Shown: positions 4,268 through 9,609 of the stretch, in pieces | Numbering within the stretch: position 1 is the stretch's first letter | Layout of the letters: the number at the start of each line of letters is the position of its first letter | From: Planctomycetota bacterium | GTDB lineage: Bacteria; Planctomycetota; Phycisphaerae; UBA1845; CAIVHJ01 | Reading direction: 5' to 3' | Length of the DNA stretch: 9,609 nucleotides | Assembly (NCBI GenBank): GCA_022573485.1 | Contig: JACZTW010000140.1 | Location: 1-9,609, forward strand | Made by a program: the position numbers and the translations under genes | The notes under the pieces: model-generated | The model's input: only the letters and a program-made list of their open reading frames with translations | The model's database searches: none | What the model was told of the DNA's origin: nothing

Positions 4268-7107
4268 TGGGGTTGCTGTTGGGTTTGTGCCAGTTGGGCC
4301 ATCACCATTGCGTCGCGTTTGCTGAGGTCTGGATAGTCCGGATCGCCTCCGACATCGGGCCGGCGTTTCCAACTGCGGGCGCACTTTTCGTACTTGTCAC
4401 GTACGTCCTGGATGACGATGCGGGGTTCTTCGTTGGTCAGCGTCGTCTTGTATGACCCCACGCCCAGCACGTCCGCCGGCTCCTCGTCGTGCCGCGCGAG
4501 CATCTGCTCCTGAGCTTCGTTGACGTAATAGACTGCCTGGGCGTCAAGCGGGTTGGTCATGCCGTGCTCGCGCTTGAGCGTATCGAGTTGCAGCATGGCA
4601 TCTTCGCGCAGCTTGAGGATGAAATCCCATTCTTCCTCGACTTGCTTGATGAATACCTTTGGATCAGGTTTGGGGTAATGGGCAAGGTGGACACTGTCCA
4701 CGTCTTCCGACCTGGCCGGCAGGTAGCCCCACGCTTCCTCCGCTGTGTAGATCAGAATTGGGGCAATCAAACGAATCAAATTATCGGCAATCTCGTGGAG
4801 CACGGTCTGTGATCGGCGGCGGCGGCGGGAATCGGCCTTGTCACAGTACAAGCGGTCCTTGAGCGCCACAAAGTAAACTTGTGACATATCCAGGTTGCAG
4901 AAATCATGAATGCGTTTGAAGACTTTGTAGAACGCGTAGTCGCCAAACAGCCGATTGACGTCCCGCACCAGTTGGTGAAGCCGCAGGCGCGCCCAGGCGT
5001 CAATCGAGTTTTGGTCGATCTCGACCGCATCCTGTTGAGGGTCGAAACCATGAATGGCGCCAAGCAGGAAACGGATTGTGTTTCGGACCTTGCGGTACTC
5101 GTCTTGCAGAGAACTGATCAGTGCGTCGCTGCAACGGATATCATTCTGGTAATCAATGCTCGCCACCCATAGGCGGATGACGTCTGTGCCGTACTTTTGG
5201 ATTTCCTTTTGCGGATCAACGACGTTGCCGGCCGACTTGCTCATCTTTCGGCCGTGATCATCGACGATAAATCCGTGTGTCAGCACAGTCTTAAACGGCG
5301 CCTGCTGCATCGCGCCCAGCGCGGGCAGCAGCGACAATTGGAACCAGCCGCGATGCTGATCGCTGCCCTCCAGATAGAGTTCGACGGGCATGTCCCAGCC
5401 CTGGGCCTGGCAGACGGCCGCCCAACTGCTGCCCGATTCGAACCACACATCGAAGATGTCATGCTCGGGGCTGAGGTCGGCGGCACTCAATCCGTTCGGC
5501 AATGGACAATCACCGAGGATTTTCTCCGGCGAATCCGTGAACCACGAATCGCTGCCGTGCTTGCGGAAATGGTCCGCCACTGCCCGCACAATCTGTGGTG
5601 AGATCACGCTGTCGCCGTTCTTGTCGTAGAAGGCGGGGATCGGCAGGCCCCACACGCGCTGGCGACTGAGGCACCAGTCCGGGCGCGAATTCAACATGCT
5701 TTCGATCCGCGTGCGGCCCCATTCGGGAATCCACCGCACCGACTTCGACGCCTCCAATGCCATCTTGCGGAGCGACTGGTTCGTTGTGGGAAGCTGCTTA
5801 TCGACCGAGACAAACCATTGCTCCGTGCAGCGGAACACGGTCGGTGTTTTGCTTCGCCAGCAATGCGGATAGCTATGCACGAACTCATTCTGATGGAACA
5901 AATGGCCGGTCTGCACTAGATGCGCGCAGATAATCTTGTTGCCTGCCCAGACCGACTTGCCTTGGATCCAGTCAGGCACGGTGTCGTCGAACGTGCCGTC
6001 ATCCAGCACGGGCGAGTATATTTCGATGTTGTTCTCTTGTCCTGTGTGGTAGTCATCCGCACCGTGGCCCGGGGCTGTGTGAACCAAGCCGGTGCCGGTG
6101 GGATTGCCTTTCTCGTCTTTCAGGGTCACATAGTCAGCCGCCAGGATCGGACTTGTTCGATCAATGAACGCGTGGTTGTACGAGCCGCCAACGAGTTCTG
6201 AGCCTTTGAACGATTGTAGTCTCTGAAAGTCAGACACGCCGCCGGCCTGCATCACGTAGTCCACCAAGCCTTCAGCGATAACACTCGCCTGCGGCTTGCC
6301 ATTCAGCGAATACGACACGAGCTGATATTGAAAATCGGGGTGTACGGCGATGGCCATGTTCGCCGGGAGCGTCCAGGGCGTCGTGGTCCAAATCATAAAG
6401 CTGACCGCAGCGTCTTTCGGCAGATCGCCCAGCTTGGCGCGGGTGTCATCCGTCACGGGGAAGTTCACGAAGATGCTGGTGTCCTTGCGATCCTGGTATT
6501 CGAGTTCCGCCTCGGCTAGGGCCGTGCCGCAGTCGATGCACCAATGTACGGGCTTGAGTTGCCGGTAGACGAGGTCCTGCTCAACGAGTTTGGCGAACAC
6601 CTCGAGCGTGTCGGCCTCATATTGCGGCGACATGGTGAGGTACGGCTTGTCAAACTGGCCGAAGACTCCCAGTTGCTGAAACTGCTGGCTCTGCACCTCG
6701 ATGAATTTCTCAGCGTGTTTGCGGCACAGCTTGCGAATCTCGAGCGGCGCCATGTCGCGCAGTTTGTCGCCCAGCGATGTCATGACTTGGTGCTCGATCG
6801 GGAGCCCGTGGCAGTCCCAGCCGGGGACATAGGGCGAGTCGAGCCCTTCCATAGTCTTGAGCTTGACGACGATGTCCTTGAGCACTTTGTTGAGCACGTG
6901 GCCCATGTGGATATCACCGTTGGCGTACGGCGGGCCGTCGTGCAGCACCCACACGGGCTGGCCTGCGCGGGCATGGCGGATCCGCTGGTAGATCCCTTGC
7001 TCGGCCCAGCGTGCCTGCATCTTGGGCTCGTTCTTGACCAGCCCAGCCCGCATCGGAAAGTCCGTCTTGGGCGTCAGGACCGTTTCTTTGTAGTTCCCAG
7101 CAGCCAC
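4264..7107 (-). CDS. ileS: Isoleucyl-tRNA synthetase
   Basis: The protein has 947 residues and charges tRNA-Ile with isoleucine. GTG at 7107 is chosen because AGGA precedes it by 6 nt and the protein then begins close to the family start; the frame stays open to 7188 without added similarity. Class I motifs are HMGH (67-70) after DGPPYANGDI and KMSKS (621-625). GWDCHGLPIEHQV lies at 96-108. The CP1 editing domain shows WTTTPWTLPANMA (240-252) and GTGLVHTAPGHGADDYH (338-354). The anticodon-binding region follows from about 650. The C-terminal tail (about 900-947) keeps EKCARSWKRRPDVG but only one cysteine (Cys909), whereas many bacterial enzymes have a four-Cys zinc site there. It is the first gene of an ileS-purN pair, probably transcribed from the promoter at 7191-7219. 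Confidence 0.97.
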   Translation of the reverse strand: MAAGNYKETVLTPKTDFPMRAGLVKNEPKMQARWAEQGIYQRIRHARAGQPVWVLHDGPPYANGDIHMGHVLNKVLKDIVVKLKTMEGLDSPYVPGWDCHGLPIEHQVMTSLGDKLRDMAPLEIRKLCRKHAEKFIEVQSQQFQQLGVFGQFDKPYLTMSPQYEADTLEVFAKLVEQDLVYRQLKPVHWCIDCGTALAEAELEYQDRKDTSIFVNFPVTDDTRAKLGDLPKDAAVSFMIWTTTPWTLPANMAIAVHPDFQYQLVSYSLNGKPQASVIAEGLVDYVMQAGGVSDFQRLQSFKGSELVGGSYNHAFIDRTSPILAADYVTLKDEKGNPTGTGLVHTAPGHGADDYHTGQENNIEIYSPVLDDGTFDDTVPDWIQGKSVWAGNKIICAHLVQTGHLFHQNEFVHSYPHCWRSKTPTVFRCTEQWFVSVDKQLPTTNQSLRKMALEASKSVRWIPEWGRTRIESMLNSRPDWCLSRQRVWGLPIPAFYDKNGDSVISPQIVRAVADHFRKHGSDSWFTDSPEKILGDCPLPNGLSAADLSPEHDIFDVWFESGSSWAAVCQAQGWDMPVELYLEGSDQHRGWFQLSLLPALGAMQQAPFKTVLTHGFIVDDHGRKMSKSAGNVVDPQKEIQKYGTDVIRLWVASIDYQNDIRCSDALISSLQDEYRKVRNTIRFLLGAIHGFDPQQDAVEIDQNSIDAWARLRLHQLVRDVNRLFGDYAFYKVFKRIHDFCNLDMSQVYFVALKDRLYCDKADSRRRRRSQTVLHEIADNLIRLIAPILIYTAEEAWGYLPARSEDVDSVHLAHYPKPDPKVFIKQVEEEWDFILKLREDAMLQLDTLKREHGMTNPLDAQAVYYVNEAQEQMLARHDEEPADVLGVGSYKTTLTNEEPRIVIQDVRDKYEKCARSWKRRPDVGGDPDYPDLSKRDAMVMAQLAQTQQQPQ

Positions 7108-7190
7108 TGTTATTCCTGTGTAAGGCCAAGGCACCGAAGCGGTTGCACTGCCGCAGGCACAACGTTCAGACGATTTCAGTGAGAGCACGC

Positions 7191-7219
7191 ACTATATCCA
7201 ACGACCGACATCAAAACAA
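7191..7219 (-). promoter_or_regulatory. Candidate sigma70-type promoter for ileS-purN
   Basis: On the minus strand, TTGTTT (7214-7219; three of six matches to the -35 consensus) is followed after exactly 17 bp by TATAGT (7191-7196; five of six matches to the -10 consensus). This predicts an 80-nt leader before the GTG of ileS. I saw no T-box-like leader structure. The -35 match is weak, so this is only a candidate. Confidence 0.4.
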
Positions 7220-7460
7220 GAACATCATTCAGTGCAGTCTACTCCAGTATTGCCACTGCTGCGGCTGGCACTGTCCGTTGCCCTGTTCGACCGGAAGAGA
7301 CTGCGAAGTGGCCGCACAACCGCGCCGTCACCACGACGACAAAGCACAGAGTTTGGCCGACGCGCATTGCCGAGTTCACACTTGCCGCACACCATGCCCC
7401 ATTCATGGCAGAGCCGACTCCAACAGCATCCATCCCATGACGTTGCGCGCCGTTGGCTTC
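7220..7460. other. Non-coding gap upstream of ileS, no recognised content
   Basis: Open frames on both strands here are short, mutually overlapping and rich in Arg, Ser and Cys, with no preceding ribosome-binding site and no recognisable motif. A small hairpin (CCATG/CATGG around 7392-7408) is visible, but nothing resembles a tRNA, a riboswitch or a mobile element. Confidence 0.5.
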
Positions 7461-7614
7461 GTTTGGCCACTGAGCTTTCTGGTGGCTGATGTCTCGTGAT
7501 TCGTGGGCCGTGGTTCATGGCATGCCGCACCGGCTTCGAGCTTCGGATGCCGAGCTTCAGAACGCAGCCATTCCCCATTGCGTATTCCGAAATCCGCATC
7601 CCGCATTTCAGACG
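7461..7614. repeat. Degenerate heptamer-phased repeat tract 1
   Basis: Cut into 7-bp units from 7461, the sequence stays in register for about 150 bp while the unit drifts. GTGATTC (7496) and GTGGTTC (7510) share GTG....C. GAGCTTC recurs exactly at 7538 and 7552, and CGGCTTC precedes it at 7531. Six successive units from 7566 to 7607 all have A at unit position 5 and mostly end in ATT, for example CCCCATT (7573) and CCGCATT (7601). No insertion or deletion breaks the phase. Frames crossing it are open by chance and should not be annotated as genes. The minus-strand unit GAAGCTC shares its GAAGC core with the tract at 2634-2711. Confidence 0.7.
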
Positions 7615-7674
7615 TGCTCCCCTTCGGGTCGCCGCTAAACCAGAGCAGCCCAACGCTCCGCGGATACTGCCGAT

Positions 7675-7863
7675 CGCCTATTGACTACTGCCCACTCACT
7701 ACCCTGATCGGTCGCTGGCGCTCCCCGCTTTGATCGTACGATCCGCATTCCGCACTTCCTCAATCCCTCGACCCCTGGATCCCTTCTCCCTTTGGGCTTT
7801 GGATTTTGGACGTTTGGACTTTTCGACGATTCCCTGTTCCCTTTTCTCTCTTTCCTTCTTCGT
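7675..7863. repeat. Degenerate heptamer-phased repeat tract 2, pyrimidine-rich end
   Basis: A second tract is in 7-bp register, offset from tract 1. Early units are TGACTAC (7682) and TCACTAC (7696); TACTGCC occurs at 7665 and 7686, 21 bp apart. Later neighbours change by small steps: GCATTCC (7745), GCACTTC (7752), TCCCTTC (7780), TCCCTTT (7787), GGATTTT (7801), GGACGTT (7808), ATTCCCT (7829), GTTCCCT (7836). The end is strongly strand-biased, with 25 uninterrupted pyrimidines at 7837-7861. The interval 7615-7674 between the tracts shows weaker periodicity. Confidence 0.65.
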
Positions 7864-7909
7864 CCCGTGCGCACCGCGTGCGCGCTGCAGGTACCACTTC
7901 TATAACTTG

Positions 7910-8030
7910 CCCCGCGATCGTTGAGCGGATCCTCGTTACCGATCGCCGGGGAGGCGCCAGGTCGTGCAGATATGGATGCGGGGCATGGCGCCCGCGAAGT
8001 TTCTCCCAGGCCGAGGAACCTGAAGTTCTT
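7910..8030. other. Cluster of stem-loops; possible structured RNA or DNA element
   Basis: Three consecutive hairpins are seen. CCCCG plus CGATCG (7910-7920) pairs with 7940-7951 through one bulged C, making 11 bp. GGCGCCA (7953-7959) pairs with TGGCGCC (7986-7992). AGGAAC (8014-8019) pairs with GTTCTT (8025-8030) with one wobble. They are adjacent and non-overlapping and lie in a gap with no gene. I do not recognise a known RNA family (no tmRNA, SRP, RNase P or tRNA features). Function and strand are unknown, and GC-rich sequence can form such stems by chance. Confidence 0.3.
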
Positions 8031-8077
8031 GCAACAAATCACAAGTATGCGCGCCCATCGGTCATAAATGTCGACTA

Positions 8078-8128
8078 GCACAAAGGAGCATCAGCGTCGC
8101 TCTCTCAGCCGACGCTACGTATTTGTGC
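8078..8128. repeat. Two-tier inverted repeat (hairpin)
   Basis: The outer stem is GCACAAA (8078-8084) with TTTGTGC (8122-8128). The inner stem is AGCGTCG (8093-8099) with CGACGCT (8110-8116). Both are perfect 7-bp pairings around a common centre, with internal loops of 8 and 5 nt and a 10-nt apical loop. An AAAGGAG sequence straddles the end of the outer stem and the 5' internal loop, but no start codon follows at suitable distance. Confidence 0.5.
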
Positions 8129-8130
8129 AT

Positions 8131-8581
8131 AACTCACGGCGGGGAAAGGATCAGCAGAATGCGGAGGCCTCTCGGAAAGACGCATCCCCCTGTGGATGAA
8201 GTGCTTGCGGCGATGGGATTGTCGGCGCGGGTGCGAGATCGCCGCCCTGATTGCCTGCGGCAGCAGGGCAGCCGACATCGCCGTGCTCCCACTCTGCACT
8301 CTTTGGTTGAGCGTCCATTGCGCGAAGTCCTTCACCGGTGCAAACCGAGAGGGGATTGCCAGTTCAGTGATTCCTATCGCGCATGCGTACTCGGAAACGA
8401 GTATGACGCCAAGTGAAACCCCGCGCCCCACTATCACGAGCAAACATGTTCGCCTTGACTTACTGCATTCACTCGCGACGATTACGGCGTCGGCCGGTAT
8501 GCGTCAGCTTCGACATGGCACCGATTATCGCTTTTCTAACGTGTTGCGTGAGACCGTTGTAATCTTTTCGCACTGGCTGGA
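8131..8581. other. Non-coding gap with no supported gene
   Basis: Frames of about 100-135 codons are open on both strands and overlap one another (plus 8123-8416 and 8196-8603, minus 8105-8443). None has a ribosome-binding site, a recognisable motif or a plausible composition. The only local structure noted is TACTCG-GAAA-CGAGTA (8388-8403), a perfect 6-bp stem closed by a GNRA tetraloop. Decayed gene remnants cannot be excluded. Confidence 0.45.
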
Positions 8582-8609
8582 TTGTCACATACTTGAGCGG
8601 TAGGATAGT
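8582..8609 (+). promoter_or_regulatory. Candidate promoter for the dockerin protein gene
   Basis: TTGTCA (8582-8587; five of six matches to the -35 consensus) is followed after 16 bp by GATAGT (8604-8609; four of six matches to the -10 consensus). It would give a leader of roughly 125 nt before the ATG at 8740. Match quality is modest. Confidence 0.3.
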
Positions 8610-8739
8610 TGCTCGTTCTTCTGGAGACCGTGGCGTGTCGACATGCTATTCCTCTTTTCCAGGTGCTCGGACCGTCAAGAGCTTGAAGTTTAGCGTATCG
8701 GCCGTGCGCGTGGCGCGCCAGTCCGACGGAGGTCTCACG

Positions 8740-9393
8740 ATGAAGCGTTTCATTCTGCCATATCTCGTCGTGTTCTGCGCGTGGTGCTGGATTGTCGATG
8801 CACAGGCATTGGCGGATGGCTTTACGATCGGCGGCGCGGTGTACACCGATCTAGATTCACCGATTACCAGCGGCCTGGCAGGCGTCGAAGTCTGCGTGGA
8901 GTGCGGCGACGAGTTCATCGCGTGCGACATAACCGCGGGACCGTGGGGCGGCTGGGATCTTGCTGGCGTTCCCGCTGGGAGCTGCAGGGTGACGCCGACG
9001 CTGCCCGGCTGGTGTTTCAGTCACGTCGAGGGAGGCGTGATTGGTGAACCGGCGCCGATTACGATCATCGTCGGTGAGGACCAGGTCGGGGAGAATCTCA
9101 GCCTTCAGTTTCTGGGCACGACAGGTACGAGTTATTGCTGCGTCGTCGCTGAAGATTGTGATGACGGCGAAGCATGTACGGTCGATGAGTGTTTCGACTG
9201 TGTGTGCGCGAGCGCACCGAACGACTGCCCGGTGGACTTCGATTGTGATGGCTTCGTCGGCGCGCCGGACCTGGCCTTGTTGCTGGGCAATTGGGGGTCG
9301 TGTCCCGAATGTGAAGCCGATTTGGATGGCGACGGCGAGGTCGGGGCTTCCGACCTTGCGATCCTGTTAGGTTCGTGGGGACCGTGCCAGTAG
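8740..9393 (+). CDS. Secreted Cys-rich protein with Cna-B/carboxypeptidase-regulatory-like domain and C-terminal dockerin
   Basis: The protein has 217 residues. ATG at 8740 follows GGAGGT (8728-8733) by 6 nt; the frame is open further upstream but that part looks non-coding. Residues 1 to about 25 are a clear signal peptide (MKR, hydrophobic ILPYLVVFCAWCW, then AQALA before DG). Residues about 28-125 resemble a beta-sandwich repeat: GGAVYTD, GLAGVEVCV, GWDLAGVPAGSCRVTP and NLSLQFLG. Residues 133-163 are a Cys-rich linker (EDCDDGEACTVDEC). The C-terminus has two EF-hand-like calcium loops 28 residues apart, D166-D168-D170-G171 to D177 and D194-D196-D198-G199 to D205, each followed by a helix ending LLGNWG or LLGSWG, the dockerin type I pattern. 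It is probably extracellular and may dock to a cohesin; no cohesin, enzyme domain or partner gene is in view. Confidence 0.85.
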   Translation: MKRFILPYLVVFCAWCWIVDAQALADGFTIGGAVYTDLDSPITSGLAGVEVCVECGDEFIACDITAGPWGGWDLAGVPAGSCRVTPTLPGWCFSHVEGGVIGEPAPITIIVGEDQVGENLSLQFLGTTGTSYCCVVAEDCDDGEACTVDECFDCVCASAPNDCPVDFDCDGFVGAPDLALLLGNWGSCPECEADLDGDGEVGASDLAILLGSWGPCQ

Positions 9394-9493
9394 GGCGGGG
9401 CATGGGGGGAGATGAGTCGTCGCGCCCGCCGGTGGCCAAAGGTTACTTCGTTGAATCTGCCAAGTATTCGAGGGAGGGAAGTCTGATCGCCGG

Positions 9494-9609
9494 TCAGTTG
9501 TTCTCGGCGAGCCGCCGGCGAATGTAATCGGCGCGAAAGACGCTTCGTTCCTCACCGTCCAATGGCATCCCGCGGATCTTCTGCAGATGAGCGGGCTGGT
9601 CCTTGATGA
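9494..9609 (-). CDS. C-terminal end of an unrecognised protein (5' end outside window)
   Basis: On the minus strand the frame is open from the window edge to a TGA at 9494-9496, giving 37 residues ending IRRRLAENN. The composition is balanced and protein-like (for example LQKIRGMPLDGEERSVF), with charged helix-like character, unlike the Arg/Ser/Cys-rich frames over non-coding DNA here. I do not recognise the family. It is convergent with the dockerin gene across a 100-bp gap (9394-9493) in which I see only a weak GC-rich inverted repeat (GGCGGG/CCCGCC) and no clear terminator. Length alone does not prove coding. Confidence 0.5.
   Translation of the reverse strand, partial: IKDQPAHLQKIRGMPLDGEERSVFRADYIRRRLAENN

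Noticed and set aside
4268..4384. Extended purN start at 4384
   Set aside because: The added 39 residues are an out-of-frame reading of the ileS 3' end. PurN family length and the ATGA overlap favour 4267.
7531..7565. TTCGA-containing stem suggestive of a tRNA T-arm
   Set aside because: There is no acceptor stem, anticodon arm or CCA-proximal pairing; the sequence is explained by repeated GAGCTTC heptamers.
7225..7653. A 142-codon open frame on the minus strand upstream of ileS
   Set aside because: It runs through heptamer tract 1, has a repeat-driven composition and shows no family motif. The 7-bp periodicity is not compatible with a conserved reading frame.
7461..7863. CRISPR array
   Set aside because: The repeated units are only 7 bp, are contiguous and diverge; there is no constant 25-40 bp repeat with unique spacers and no cas gene.
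8433..8447. Near-palindrome around AACATGTT resembling a LexA-type operator
   Set aside because: The spacing between half-sites is 2 bp rather than the 4 bp of the CGAAC-N4-GTTCG box, and no gene follows closely.
8196..8603. A 135-codon plus-strand open frame in the long gap (and overlapping frames at 8123-8416 plus and 8105-8443 minus)
   Set aside because: There is no ribosome-binding site and no recognisable domain, and similar-length frames lie on both strands, as expected in GC-rich non-coding DNA.
8593..8739. N-terminal extension of the dockerin protein to 8593
   Set aside because: The extension has no signal-peptide or domain features. ATG 8740 has GGAGGT at 6 nt and starts directly at a signal peptide.

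Overview
The window looks like a chromosomal stretch from a member of the Planctomycetota, possibly Phycisphaerae-like. This is an inference. It rests on a secreted Cys-rich protein ending in a two-repeat dockerin of the 'DLALLLGNWGSC' style, an Ala/Pro/Glu-rich extension on ribosomal protein S9, a zinc-poor IleRS tail, and long non-coding gaps filled with degenerate 7-bp repeats. No plasmid, phage, transposase or CRISPR signature is present.

Layout. (1) 1-845, plus strand: the 3' end of rplM (L13) and complete rpsI (S9), 17 bp apart, closed by a strong intrinsic terminator (875-906). (2) 927-2633: a secreted gamma-glutamyltransferase-family enzyme. Its best promoter candidate lies upstream of, and initiates inside, the rpsI terminator hairpin. 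(3) 2634-2711: an 80-bp gap built almost wholly of 7-bp units, including GTGAAGC in both orientations. (4) 2715-3545: an alpha/beta hydrolase whose stop codon lies inside a REP-like palindrome; a second, inverted copy follows at 3591-3617. (5) 3635-7107, minus strand: purN and ileS, with ileS transcribed first and an ATGA stop/start overlap, convergent with the hydrolase. A sigma70-like promoter candidate sits at 7191-7219. (6) 7220-8739: about 1.5 kb without a convincing gene. It holds two long heptamer-phased tracts (7461-7614 and 7675-7863) and then a series of hairpins (7910-8128). (7) 8740-9393: a secreted Cys-rich dockerin protein. (8) 9494-9609, minus strand: the 3' end of an unrecognised gene running off the window.

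The genes are housekeeping or ordinary accessory genes: translation (L13, S9, IleRS), purine synthesis (PurN), peptide or amide hydrolysis (GGT-like, alpha/beta hydrolase) and a cell-surface protein. They do not form a single pathway. I see no undescribed multi-gene system. The most unusual material is intergenic: 7-bp-phased, internally diverging repeats at two separate loci, and an inverted REP pair whose stems differ by a compensatory base-pair change.
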